From Streptomyces spectabilis (GTDB taxonomy: Bacteria; Actinomycetota; Actinomycetes; Streptomycetales; Streptomycetaceae), in NCBI RefSeq assembly GCF_008704795.1, contig NZ_CP023690.1, positions 310,001-374,000 of the forward strand: a DNA stretch of 64,000 bases, given 5' to 3'. Positions 50,390 to 59,265 of this stretch are shown in pieces; the stretch's first letter is position 1, and every line of letters begins with the position of its first letter. The position numbers were made by a program, and so were the translations under genes. Below the pieces are notes generated by a model, which did no database searches, was not told where the DNA came from, and worked only from the letters and a program-made list of their open reading frames with translations.

Positions 50390-51886
50390 TCACCCCGGCG
50401 TCGCCGTCCCGCCGAGGCGCGCGGCGGCGGGCAGTCCGACGAGCAGCAGGAAGCCGGCCGCCGCGGCGAAGGCGAAGTGGAACCCGGACAGTGACAGCGC
50501 GTCGCCTCCCCCGGCCCCCACGGCCTGACCGGCCCCGGCCCCGGCCCCGGCCAGGACGGTGGGGCCGACGGCGCTGCCGAGTTGCAGAGCGGTGGTCGTG
50601 AGGGCCGAGGCGGTGCCATGGGCCCGGCCGGGGACGTCGCGCAGGCCGGTGGCGGTGAGGGCGGGGAAGGCCACGCCCTGTCCGATGCCGGTGACGATCA
50701 GCCCGGCCAGGACCGCTCCCGCGTAGGGGCTGTGTGCGCCGACCGTGCACCACAGCAGCACGCCACCCGCGGTGAGCACGATCCCCGAGGCCAGGAGGGG
50801 GCGCGGGCCGTAGCTCTTCATCAGGCGCCCGGAGAGGAGCGCGGCAGCGGCGACGGCGAGGCTGACGGGAAGGATCGCGAGACCGGATGACGCGGGGGAC
50901 ATCCCGCGCACCTGCTGAAGGTAGAGGGGCAGCAGGAACAGTGTCCCGGTGACGCAGAAGTAGAAGGCCCCTGCCACGGCCGTCGCCGTCCGCACGCCGG
51001 GCAGGCGCAGCAGTCCCCGGTCAAGGACCACCGCGTCCCCGTCACGGGAACGGCCGCGCCGCGACCACACGTATCCGCTGACGGCGGCAGCCGCGAGCAG
51101 CACGCCCGCGAGGGGGCCGCCTCCGGTCCTGGACCCCGTGTCGGCGCTCAGGACGATCAGGACGATGGCCGCCACCAGCGCGCCGGTGCCCGTCCGGTCC
51201 AGGCGTGTCCGGCGGTGCCGCGTTCCCCGCGGCAGCCACCGCACCGCGGCCACGGCGGTGAGCACGGCCGCCAGGGCCTGGAGGGCGAACACCCAGCGCC
51301 ATCCGAGAGCACTGGTGATCACCCCGCCGAGCACGAGGCCTGCCCCGTAACAGCCCGCCTGCGCCGCGGAGAACACGCCGAGGGCACGCGAGCGCATCGG
51401 ACCACTGGGGTACACGGAGGTCAACAGGGCCGTGGCGGCGGGCATGGTGATCGCCGCACCCGCCCCCTGGAGGACGCGTCCCGCCACGACCAGCCAGAAA
51501 GCGGGTGCCACCAACGCGAGTACGGCGCCCGCCGCCACGGTCACCAGGCCCCAGGCGAGCACGCGTCGGCGCCGCAGCCGGTCCGCGAGGGCGCCGCCCC
51601 ACAGCAGCAGACCGGCGAACGCGAGCGCGTACCCGGTCACCGCCCAGGACAGGTTCTGCGCCGAGGTACCGAAGTGCGTGCCCATCGAGGGCAGCGCGCT
51701 GTTCAGCACGGCGACACCACCCGCGTCCAGGCCCGCCGCCGCACTCAGCACCGCCAGGGGCGCGTACCGGACGAGTACCGGTACGGCGGAACCCGGCGCA
51801 TCGGGACAGGCGACCGCCACAGGTTCAGCGGGGGCCGACCGGGGCGAGGAGGAAGGCGAAAGCGCTTCCCCAGAACATGCGGACAT
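50390..51886 (-). CDS. MFS multidrug exporter, 14-TM (DHA2) type
   Basis: 498 aa from the ATG at 51886, chosen for AGGAG 7 nt upstream; longer in-frame extensions are low-complexity. About 14 membrane segments. The motif-A-like GALADRLRRRRVLAWG follows TM2 and the motif-C-like AGCYGAGLVLGGVITSALGW marks an antiporter. An N-terminal ~40-residue Ser/Pro tail is cytoplasmic. Divergent from the XRE regulator, with a 211-bp intergenic region containing a strong palindrome, so regulation by that protein is likely. Substrate unknown. Confidence 0.87.
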   Translation of the reverse strand: MSACSGEALSPSSSPRSAPAEPVAVACPDAPGSAVPVLVRYAPLAVLSAAAGLDAGGVAVLNSALPSMGTHFGTSAQNLSWAVTGYALAFAGLLLWGGALADRLRRRRVLAWGLVTVAAGAVLALVAPAFWLVVAGRVLQGAGAAITMPAATALLTSVYPSGPMRSRALGVFSAAQAGCYGAGLVLGGVITSALGWRWVFALQALAAVLTAVAAVRWLPRGTRHRRTRLDRTGTGALVAAIVLIVLSADTGSRTGGGPLAGVLLAAAAVSGYVWSRRGRSRDGDAVVLDRGLLRLPGVRTATAVAGAFYFCVTGTLFLLPLYLQQVRGMSPASSGLAILPVSLAVAAAALLSGRLMKSYGPRPLLASGIVLTAGGVLLWCTVGAHSPYAGAVLAGLIVTGIGQGVAFPALTATGLRDVPGRAHGTASALTTTALQLGSAVGPTVLAGAGAGAGQAVGAGGGDALSLSGFHFAFAAAAGFLLLVGLPAAARLGGTATPG

Positions 51887-52036
51887 GGACGAGCTCCTAG
51901 AACGAGAAGCAAGAACGAGAAAGACGAGAAGAGCGAGGAGTGCGAAAAGAGCAGGAAGAGTGACGCGGACGCGTCCGGAGCCCAGCCTCCGCCGGAACGC
52001 CGTCAGCCACGAGACACCGCTGCGGGCAGGCACCGT

Positions 52037-52065
52037 TGGGGGTGGCCCTGTCAGGGCCACCCCCA
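52037..52065. promoter_or_regulatory. 29-bp near-perfect palindrome between MFS exporter and XRE regulator
   Basis: TGGGGGTGGCCCTG (52037-52050), one central T, and its exact complement (52052-52065), 32 bp before the regulator's ATG. It could be the operator for both divergent genes, or an attenuating hairpin in the regulator's leader. A 60-bp purine-rich tract lies nearby at 51899-51962. Confidence 0.6.
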
Positions 52066-52097
52066 GCGGCGGTGCGGGGCGCGCCGATAATCGGCGT

Positions 52098-52940
52098 ATG
52101 GCACCCTCCTCCGCACTGCCCGACCTGGCCCACTTCCTGCGCTCGCGCCGGGCGAGGCTGACCCCGGAGGCCGTCGGCCTGTCCCGCAGCAGCACCCGGC
52201 GGCTGCACGGTCTGCGCCGGGCGGAGGTCGCCGCGCTCGCAGGCATCAGCCCCGAGTACTACACCCGCCTCGAGCAGGGCCGTCAGCGCCGCCCCTCCCC
52301 CGACGTCCTGGACGCGCTCGCCACCGCCCTGCGACTCGACGACGACGGCCGCCGCCATCTGCACCGACTCGGCACCGGGAGCCCGTCGCACCAGGCCGGC
52401 GCGGCAACCGCGACGGCCCCGCACGTGCCGGAGACCACCCTGCGGCTGCTCGACTCACTGACTCTGTATCCCGCACACGTCGTCACGCCGATGCGCGACA
52501 TCGTGGCCTGGAACCGCGCCGAGTCGTGGCTGCTCTTCGACTACGCCGAACTTCCCGCCCCGCGCCGGAACTTCGCCTGGTTCGTCTTCTGCGACCCCCG
52601 CGCGCCCGAGCTCCTCGCGGACTGGGAGAAGGTGGCACGCGGCAACGTGCACCGGCTGCGCCACGCGTTGGCCGCCGACCCCCACAACGAACGCGGCCGT
52701 CGGCTGGTAGCCGAACTGACCCGGCAGAGCAGCCGGTTCGCCGCGATCTGGGATGAGCACGACGTACGGGGCCCGACCACAGGAAGCCACGGCTTCCGCC
52801 ATCCACAGGCGGGCCGACTCGACCTGGACTACGCCGCCTACGTCGTCCCCGGCGCACGCCCTCTCGAACTCGTGGTCCTCACCGCGGAGGAAGGCTCTCC
52901 CACGCACGAGGCACTGAAACGTGCCGCGGCCGAGCGTTGA
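52098..52940 (+). CDS. XRE-family regulator with MmyB-like ligand domain
   Basis: 280 aa, ATG at 52098; open reading continues upstream but there is no conserved sequence before DLAHFLRSRRARLTPEAVG. The N-terminal HTH (GLRRAEVAALAGISPEYYTR, LEQGRQRRPSP) and the C-terminal MmyB-like domain (YPAHVVTPMRDIVAWNRAES, RNFAWFVFCDPRAPELLADW) are the standard Streptomyces arrangement; MmyB-type domains bind fatty acid-like ligands. Likely controls the divergent MFS exporter and itself. Confidence 0.88.
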   Translation: MAPSSALPDLAHFLRSRRARLTPEAVGLSRSSTRRLHGLRRAEVAALAGISPEYYTRLEQGRQRRPSPDVLDALATALRLDDDGRRHLHRLGTGSPSHQAGAATATAPHVPETTLRLLDSLTLYPAHVVTPMRDIVAWNRAESWLLFDYAELPAPRRNFAWFVFCDPRAPELLADWEKVARGNVHRLRHALAADPHNERGRRLVAELTRQSSRFAAIWDEHDVRGPTTGSHGFRHPQAGRLDLDYAAYVVPGARPLELVVLTAEEGSPTHEALKRAAAER

Positions 52941-53777
52941 GCGCGCCTCGCCCATCGAACGGGAAATGGTCCGGTTCAGTCCCTCACCCGTCGAAGAAAA
53001 GTTGAATTCAGTTCTTTTTGCGGCCACCCTTCGACGCGGCCACAGCCAGCCGAACAACAGTACGCAAGAAGGAAATGGCCGCACGCTCGATCCGGACGAG
53101 AAGTGCGCGCGGCGCGGTGGCCCGCGGAGCCGCTTCCGCGGGCCGCCACTCGGGGACTGGTCCACGCGAAAACGTTCACTGGAGGGCGCCAACAGGATTG
53201 GTTCCCGCCCCAGTTGCCCGCGCCGGACGCCTCGGGGGCACCGGCGTCGACAGCTCAGGGAACTCTCATCACCACAGGTCACACGGCATGCCCTCGCCGT
53301 CGCGGCAGCCGCGGGTGGTTACCGTCCGGTGGAGCCCGTCTCAAAGCTTGAGCACAAATTACACACAGCCCCTCTACACACTGGCCTCGATGGTCTAAAT
53401 TGACCGTGCTTCAGCTCTTCGGGCACGAGGCAACCATTAATGATCTTTAGGTTCGGCGTTGTGGGCGGCCGGTGGGCGCGTCCACGGCGTCCGGCGTGGG
53501 GGTGATCGATTCTCGGGGCCCGGCACGGGGCCTCGGGTGCGGGGAGCACCTGGGGTTTCGACGGGTTTCCCGCACACCTCGAAGGTCTGGCAGACAGGCG
53601 AGTTCGCTGCCGCCAGGGTGGGTTGTTCACGTAGCGCTGAAATGGCCGGAACGGGTCATGTGCGGGGGCGGGGGTCCCCGAGGGGAGGAACAGCGCGGCG
53701 CGGGGGGCTGGTCCTCCCGTGTGAAGAAACAGTGTGCGACGAACACGTCGAAGCCACTGGCGACCTGGGGGGGTTCT
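52941..53777. other. Long intergenic region before the exopolysaccharide operon
   Basis: 837 bp without a convincing gene. It contains A/T-rich patches unusual for this genome (around 52998-53023, 53348-53368 and 53432-53452), the likeliest place for the promoter of the downstream operon. An open frame continues upstream of the sugar transferase start to 53472, but its composition (Gly/Arg-rich, no conserved motif) argues against translation. No clear hexamers identified. Confidence 0.45.
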
Positions 53778-55256
53778 GTGCAGCAGGGGGAATTAGCCAG
53801 CCCGTTTCCGTCGACGCGCGAGCGTCTGACGAACGGGACGATCAGCCAACCCGCCACCGACTGGGAGCAGCGGTACCGCCGTACCGTGATCACCAGCGAT
53901 ACCGTGGCCACCGCCTTGGTGGTGGCAGCGATCGGCGGCTTCTTCGGAGTCCGGGACGCGGCCAACTGGCACGAGAAGTGGAGCATTCTCGCCTTCGGCA
54001 CCGAGCTGCTCGTGCTCGGATCGCTCGCGGTGAGCCGGGCGTGGGCTCCGGCCGTACTCGGCCAGGGCGCTGAGGAATTCCGCCGGCTCGGCCGTTCGCT
54101 GTTCACCGCGGCCGTCGTGCTCGCGCTCGGCGGGATCGCCCTCACCTCGCGCAACATCAAGCTCTGGATCTTCGTCGCGATCCCCGCGATCGCACTCGTC
54201 ACCATGACCGCGCGGTATCTGCTCCGCCTCTGGCTGCACAAGCAGCGCAAGGAAGGGCGGTGCCTGAGACCCGTGCTCGCCGCCGGGAGCCCGGCCACCC
54301 TGCACGATCTGATCACCCGAACGCGCAAGTTCCCGCACCTCGGTTGGCGGGTGGACGCGGTGTGCACGACGGAAGGGCCCGGCTTCGACAGCGACCACCT
54401 GGACGGAGTGCCGGTCGTCGGCCAACTCGTGGACGTCGCGGGCCACGTCCGCCGCGACGGCTACCGGGTCGTCGCGGTCACGCCGGACCCGCACTGGTCA
54501 CCGGACCGGCTGCAGCGCCTCGCCTGGAACCTCGAGGGCAGCGACGCCGACATGGTCGTGGCCCCCGTCCTGATGGAGGTCGCGGGACCCCGGCTGCACG
54601 TCGACGCGGTGCTCGGCATCCCGCTCCTGCGGGTCAGCATGCCGACCTTCACCGGGGGCCGCCGGGTGGTCAAGGCAGTCGTCGACCGGTTGGGCGCGGC
54701 GGTCCTGCTGGTCCTCTTCGCGCCGCTGATGGTGATCGTCGGGCTGCTCGTGCTCGCGGACAGCCGGGGCGGGGTGGTCTACCGTCAGCGCCGGGTCGGC
54801 AAGGACGGCCGCGAGTTCACCATCTTCAAGTTCCGCACCATGGTCACCGGGGCTCATGGGGCACGCGCCGAGCTGGCCGGCCTCGACGAGGGCGCGGGGC
54901 TGTTGTTCAAGGTCCGCCGGGATCCGCGGGTGACCCGGGTGGGAGCGGTCCTCCGCCGGTACTCGATCGACGAACTGCCACAGCTCTTCAACGTACTCAC
55001 CGGATCGATGTCGCTCGTCGGTCCCCGGCCCCCGCTGCCGGAGGAGTCCGCGGCGTACGGCCCCGACATCCGGCGGCGGCTGCTCGTCAAGCCCGGGCTC
55101 ACCGGCCTGTGGCAGATCAGCGGGCGCAGTGACCTGCCCTGGGAAGAGGCGGTCCGCCTCGACCTGCGGTACGTGGAGGACTGGTCGCTCGCCCTGGACA
55201 CAGTGATCTTGTGGAAGACGCTGCGCGCGGTGGTCTACGGGCAGGGGGCCTACTGA
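53778..55256 (+). CDS. Undecaprenyl-phosphate sugar phosphotransferase (EPS initiation)
   Basis: 492 aa from a GTG at 53778 with GGGGGGG just upstream; the family's conserved region begins ~25 residues later (WEQRYRRTVITSDTVAT). Four N-terminal membrane helices (~45-150), a CoA-binding_3-like Rossmann region (RPVLAAGSPATLHDLI), a further membrane helix (AAVLLVLFAPLMVIVGLLV), then the bacterial sugar transferase domain: VYRQRRVGKDGREFTIFKFR, RYSIDELPQLFNVL, GSMSLVGPRPPLPEE, VKPGLTGLWQISGRSD. It moves a sugar phosphate from a nucleotide sugar to undecaprenyl phosphate at the membrane. First gene of the operon. Confidence 0.93.
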   Translation: MQQGELASPFPSTRERLTNGTISQPATDWEQRYRRTVITSDTVATALVVAAIGGFFGVRDAANWHEKWSILAFGTELLVLGSLAVSRAWAPAVLGQGAEEFRRLGRSLFTAAVVLALGGIALTSRNIKLWIFVAIPAIALVTMTARYLLRLWLHKQRKEGRCLRPVLAAGSPATLHDLITRTRKFPHLGWRVDAVCTTEGPGFDSDHLDGVPVVGQLVDVAGHVRRDGYRVVAVTPDPHWSPDRLQRLAWNLEGSDADMVVAPVLMEVAGPRLHVDAVLGIPLLRVSMPTFTGGRRVVKAVVDRLGAAVLLVLFAPLMVIVGLLVLADSRGGVVYRQRRVGKDGREFTIFKFRTMVTGAHGARAELAGLDEGAGLLFKVRRDPRVTRVGAVLRRYSIDELPQLFNVLTGSMSLVGPRPPLPEESAAYGPDIRRRLLVKPGLTGLWQISGRSDLPWEEAVRLDLRYVEDWSLALDTVILWKTLRAVVYGQGAY

Positions 55257-55329
55257 TGCGCGGGGGTCGTCGTCCGGACAGCGCACGCACCGCAGGCCAG
55301 GAAGGCCTGCTTGGGGGGAGAGACGGATC

Positions 55330-56646
55330 ATGAGAGTCAGCGTCTTCGGGCTCGGCTACGTGGGCTGTGTGTCAGCCGCCTGCCTGGCCAGCATGGGGCA
55401 CGAGGTCATCGGGGTGGACGTCAACCAGGTGAAGGTCGACCTGGTCAACGACGGCAAGGCCCCGGTGGTCGAGGAGCGGATCGGTGAGCTCATCGCCGAC
55501 GTCGTACGGACCGGAGCGTTACGGGCCACCCGCGACGTCCGCGAGGCGATCGAGGGCAGCGAGGTGTCCCTGATCTGTGTGGGCACGCCGTCGGAGCCCA
55601 ACGGCAGCCTGTGCACCACGTACTTGGAGCGGGTCACCGAACAGATCGGCGCCGCCCTCGCCGAGCGGGGCGGGCGGCAGACCGTCGTGTTCCGCAGCAC
55701 CATGCTGCCGGGCACCTGTCTGAACCTCCTCGTGCCGATCCTGGAGAAGTTCGTCGGCGGCACGGCCGGGGTGGACTTCGGGGTCGCGGTCAACCCGGAG
55801 TTCCTGCGCGAGGGCACGAGCGTGCGGGACTTCTTCGACCCGCCCAAGACCGTCATCGGCGAGCTCGACCCGGCGAGCGGCGACGCGGTGGCGGCGCTGT
55901 ACGAAGGCCTGCCCGGCGAGGTGTTCCGGGTGCCGGTCCCGACGGCCGAGGCCATCAAGTACGCGGACAACGCGTTCCACGGCCTCAAGATCGGCTTCGC
56001 GAACGAGCTGGGCGCGGTGTGCCAGGCGCTCGGCGTCGACTCGCACCAGGTGATCGACGTGTTCCTGGCCGACCGCAAGCTGAACATCAGCTCCGCCTAT
56101 CTGCGGCCCGGCTTCGCCTTCGGCGGCTCCTGCCTGCCCAAGGACCTGCGCAGCCTGGTCCACGCGGCGCAGCGGGCCGACGTGTCGGTGCCCATCCTCG
56201 CCCATGTGCTGCCCTCGAACTCCGACCATCTGCAGCGGGCGGTTGACCTGGTCGAGCGCACCGGCAAGCGCCGGGTGGGCCTGTTCGGCCTGTCCTTCAA
56301 GCCCGGCACGGACGACCTCCGCGAGAGCCCGCTCGTCGAGCTGGCGGAGAGACTCTTCGGCAAGGGGTACGACCTGCGGATCTACGACCCCAATGTGAAC
56401 CTCTCGCGGCTGCTCGGCGCGAACCGCGAGTACATCGAGACCCGCCTCCCGCACCTCGCGCAGCTGCTCTCCGACTCCGTCGACGAGGTGCTCGCCCATG
56501 CCGAGGTGTGCCTGGTCGGGACCAGGGACCCGGACGTCCTCGGGGCGCTGCCCCATGGCGACGGACCGGTGATCGTCGATCTCATCCGCCTTCCCGACGC
56601 CGACGCGCGTCGGACCGAACCGGGGTACGTGGGACTTGCTTGGTAA
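55330..56646 (+). CDS. UDP-glucose/GDP-mannose dehydrogenase family protein (AlgD-like)
   Basis: 438 aa, ATG at 55330. NAD-binding N-terminus MRVSVFGLGYVGCVSAACLA (GxGYVG), central NPEFLREGTSVRDFFDPPK, TVIGELDP and IKYADNAFHGLKIGFANE, catalytic Cys in GFAFGGSCLPKDLRSL, and C-terminal FGLSFKPGTDDLRESPLVEL. It oxidises a nucleotide hexose to the uronic acid in two steps. The 'PPKTVIGELD' segment is closer to GDP-mannose (AlgD) than to UDP-glucose enzymes, but substrate is not certain. It supplies an acidic sugar for the polymer; 73 bp after the sugar transferase. Confidence 0.92.
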   Translation: MRVSVFGLGYVGCVSAACLASMGHEVIGVDVNQVKVDLVNDGKAPVVEERIGELIADVVRTGALRATRDVREAIEGSEVSLICVGTPSEPNGSLCTTYLERVTEQIGAALAERGGRQTVVFRSTMLPGTCLNLLVPILEKFVGGTAGVDFGVAVNPEFLREGTSVRDFFDPPKTVIGELDPASGDAVAALYEGLPGEVFRVPVPTAEAIKYADNAFHGLKIGFANELGAVCQALGVDSHQVIDVFLADRKLNISSAYLRPGFAFGGSCLPKDLRSLVHAAQRADVSVPILAHVLPSNSDHLQRAVDLVERTGKRRVGLFGLSFKPGTDDLRESPLVELAERLFGKGYDLRIYDPNVNLSRLLGANREYIETRLPHLAQLLSDSVDEVLAHAEVCLVGTRDPDVLGALPHGDGPVIVDLIRLPDADARRTEPGYVGLAW

Positions 56647-57901
56647 CGCGACCAGGGGCGAGGCGCCGAACCGGCGCGCGCTGATTCTGGTGGAGAACCT
56701 GTCGGTGCCGTTCGACCGGCGGGTGTGGCAGGAGTGCACGACACTGCGCGACGCGGGCTGGACGGTGCACGTCATCTGCCCGCGGGGGGAGAAGCGGGAC
56801 ACGGAGCCGGAGGCCGTGATCGACGGGGTGCGGATCCACCGCTACCCGTTGCGCGCGGCCACCGGAGGCCCCGCCGGCTATCTGCGGGAGTACGGCACGG
56901 CGTTGTGGCACACGGCCCGCCTGGCCCGCAAGGTCGGCCCGGTGCACGTGGTGCACGCCTGCAACCCGCCCGACCTGTTGTTCCTGCCGGCCCGGTGGCT
57001 GACGCGGCGCGGCGCGCGGTTCGTCTTCGACCAGCACGACCTGGTGCCCGAGCTGTACCTCTCCCGGTTCGACCGCGGCGAGGATCTGCTGTACCGCGCC
57101 GTGCGCGCCCTGGAGCGGCTCACCTACCGGGCCGCGGACATCGTGATCGCCACGAACGAGAGCTACCGGGACGTCGCGGTGAGCCGCGGCGGCAAGAGAC
57201 CCGAGGACGTCTTCGTGGTGCGCAGCGCGCCCGCGATCGAGCGGTTCCAACCGGTGCCGCCCGAGCCGGAGTTGAAGCGCGGCAAGCCTCATCTGCTGTG
57301 CTACCTCGGCGTCATGGGCCCGCAGGACGGTGTCGACTACGCGCTGCGCGCCCTCGCGACCCTCCGCGACGAGCTGGGGCGGACCGACTGGCACGCGGTG
57401 TTCGTCGGCTCCGGCGACGCCTTCGACGCGATGGTGGAGCTGTCCCGGCAGCTCGGGCTCTCGGACCAGGTCCAGTTCACCGGGCGGGTCCCGGACGCCG
57501 ACCTGGTGCGCTATCTGTCCACCGCGGACGTGTGCCTCTCCCCCGACCCGCGCAATCCGCTCAACGACGTGTCGACCATGAACAAGGTCCTGGAGTACAT
57601 GGCGATGGGCCGGCCGATCGTCTCGTTCGACCTCAGGGAGGCACGGGTCTCCGCCGGTGACGCCGCGGTCTACGCGCGTGCCAACGACGAGGCCGAGTTC
57701 GCCGAACTCGTCGCGATGCTCCTCGACGATCCGGACAGGCGGGCCCGGATGGGCAAGATCGGCCAGGAGCGGATCAGCGGACCGCTCTCCTGGCAGAACT
57801 CGCAAGCGTCGCTGCTCGCCGCCTACGCCGCCGCCTGCCGGGGTCGCACCCCGGCAGTGGCGGGCGACCAGCACCGGGAAGGAACAAGGCAGCACCCTTG
57901 A
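56636..57901 (+). CDS. GT4-family glycosyltransferase
   Basis: 421 aa, TTG start at 56636, overlapping the dehydrogenase by 11 bp. GT-B fold: N-terminal acceptor domain (ALILVENLSVPFDRRVWQEC, HVVHACNPPDLLFLPARWL, FVFDQHDLVPELY) and C-terminal donor domain (LLCYLGVMGPQDGVDYALRA, FVGSGDAF, CLSPDPRNPLNDVSTMNKVL, EYMAMGRPIVSFDLREARVS with the conserved Glu). Retaining glycosyltransferase adding a sugar to the lipid-linked repeat unit at the cytoplasmic face. Donor and acceptor unknown. The end overlaps the next gene as TTGA. Confidence 0.9.
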   Translation: MLGNATRGEAPNRRALILVENLSVPFDRRVWQECTTLRDAGWTVHVICPRGEKRDTEPEAVIDGVRIHRYPLRAATGGPAGYLREYGTALWHTARLARKVGPVHVVHACNPPDLLFLPARWLTRRGARFVFDQHDLVPELYLSRFDRGEDLLYRAVRALERLTYRAADIVIATNESYRDVAVSRGGKRPEDVFVVRSAPAIERFQPVPPEPELKRGKPHLLCYLGVMGPQDGVDYALRALATLRDELGRTDWHAVFVGSGDAFDAMVELSRQLGLSDQVQFTGRVPDADLVRYLSTADVCLSPDPRNPLNDVSTMNKVLEYMAMGRPIVSFDLREARVSAGDAAVYARANDEAEFAELVAMLLDDPDRRARMGKIGQERISGPLSWQNSQASLLAAYAAACRGRTPAVAGDQHREGTRQHP

Positions 57902-59265
57902 GCGAGGACACGATACGCCTGGCCACGATCGGGCGGATTCTCCGTCGGCGCTGGCGACTTCTGGCCGCCCTCACCGTGGTGGGCGCGCTCGTCGGCACGT
58001 GCGTCTCGGTGGTGTTCCCGCCGCGCTACACGGCGTCGGCGTCGGTCCTGCTGCCGGGGCAGTGGGAGGAGCGCGAGCTGCTCACCCAGGCGCAGATCGC
58101 GACCAGTTCGGGGGTGGTGGACCGCACGGCCGCCGCGCTCGACTGGGCGGGCGTCAGCGGCACGGACCTGCGCGGCCGGGTGAGTGCCAAGGCCGCCGAA
58201 GGCAACATCATCAAGATCTCGGGAACGGCCGAGACCCCGGAGCGGGCCCAGCGGCTCTCCGACCAGATGGCCCGCCAGTTCGTCACGTTCGCCGCGCGCA
58301 TCACGGGCGACGACACCGGCCCCGACGCGGCAGCGGGGCCCGAAGCACTACGGAAGAAAGTGGCAGAGACCAACCGGCGCATCACCGACCTGGCCAGAGC
58401 AGCCGACCCCGGACAGACCGTGGAGAGCGTGCAGGCCCGCACCGAACTCGAGAAGCTGCGCACCGCGCTGCAGGACGCCATGAAGAAGCTGGAGGAGGCC
58501 GACCCGGCGACCGACAAGGCCAGCATGGTCGTCATGGGCCCCGCGCCCAGGCCGACCGGCGAGGCGCCGCCGACGAGGATTCAACTCGTCGTCGGCGGAG
58601 CGCTGTTGTTCTTCCTCGTCTCGGTCATCGGCCATCTGGCCGCCGCGCGGATGAACCGTCGGCTGCGCGCCGAACCGGAGATCACCGCGGCCCTCGGCTC
58701 GACGCTGCTCGGCACCGTCGACGTGCCCGGGGAACGGTCCGCGCGCCGGCCGCTCGGCCGTGACCCGCGGGCCTGGCTCCGCCGGCTCCTCGGCGTCGAC
58801 ACCCGGTGGGACATACCAACCCCGCGCCCGTCCGGCGACGAGGCCAGCAGACGCGTCCGCAACCGGCGGGTGTGCGCCCGCCTCCGGGAGCAGCTCCCGG
58901 CGCCCCGGCGCCTGCTCGTGGTCGTACCGGACGGCGACGAGATCGCCCGCCGGGCCGCCGGGCAGCTCGCCGCCGAGGCCAAGAGCGATCCGCTGCTGCG
59001 CGTGGTGGAGGTGTCGGTGTCCCGGCCGATGGTGCCGGACCGCGACACCGAGTCCGGCGCCCTGGTCGTGCTCAGCGCGGGCAGCTGGACCGCGGGGGAA
59101 CTGGCGGGCATCGCCGGGGCCTGTGCGGACGCGGGCCACGAGGTCGTCGGCATCGTCATCGCCGACACCGTCCGGGCCCGTCCGACGCGGTCCACGGGGC
59201 AGCCGCCGGAGAACGCCACCCTGGCGCTCGCGGTCCCCGGCCACACGACGGGAGATTCGGTGTGA
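57898..59265 (+). CDS. Wzz-type chain-length / co-polymerase protein 1
   Basis: 455 aa, TTG start overlapping the GT stop by 4 bp. Wzz layout: N-terminal membrane helix (LLAALTVVGALVGTCVSVVF), periplasmic YTASASVLLPGQW, a helical coiled region (EALRKKVAETNRRITDLARA), a second helix (IQLVVGGALLFFLVSVIGHL) and a cytoplasmic C-terminal domain of ~190 residues. That domain has the beta/alpha rhythm of an NTPase (RLLVVVPDGDEIARRAAGQL; GALVVLSAGSWTAGELAGIA) but no Walker A. Controls polymer length or export, probably with the next protein. Confidence 0.85.
   Translation: MSEDTIRLATIGRILRRRWRLLAALTVVGALVGTCVSVVFPPRYTASASVLLPGQWEERELLTQAQIATSSGVVDRTAAALDWAGVSGTDLRGRVSAKAAEGNIIKISGTAETPERAQRLSDQMARQFVTFAARITGDDTGPDAAAGPEALRKKVAETNRRITDLARAADPGQTVESVQARTELEKLRTALQDAMKKLEEADPATDKASMVVMGPAPRPTGEAPPTRIQLVVGGALLFFLVSVIGHLAAARMNRRLRAEPEITAALGSTLLGTVDVPGERSARRPLGRDPRAWLRRLLGVDTRWDIPTPRPSGDEASRRVRNRRVCARLREQLPAPRRLLVVVPDGDEIARRAAGQLAAEAKSDPLLRVVEVSVSRPMVPDRDTESGALVVLSAGSWTAGELAGIAGACADAGHEVVGIVIADTVRARPTRSTGQPPENATLALAVPGHTTGDSV

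Noticed and set aside
51432..52097. A longer start for the XRE regulator
   Set aside because: The extension runs antisense through the MFS gene; the regulator family starts near the ATG at 52098.
53472..53777. A longer start for the sugar phosphotransferase
   Set aside because: The added ~100 residues are Gly/Arg/Ser-rich and lack the family's N-terminal pattern; a GTG with a G-rich ribosome site at 53778 fits better.
58806..59261. A longer start for the second Wzz protein
   Set aside because: It lies wholly inside the first Wzz gene in another frame; the GTG overlapping the stop at 59262 is the natural coupled start.
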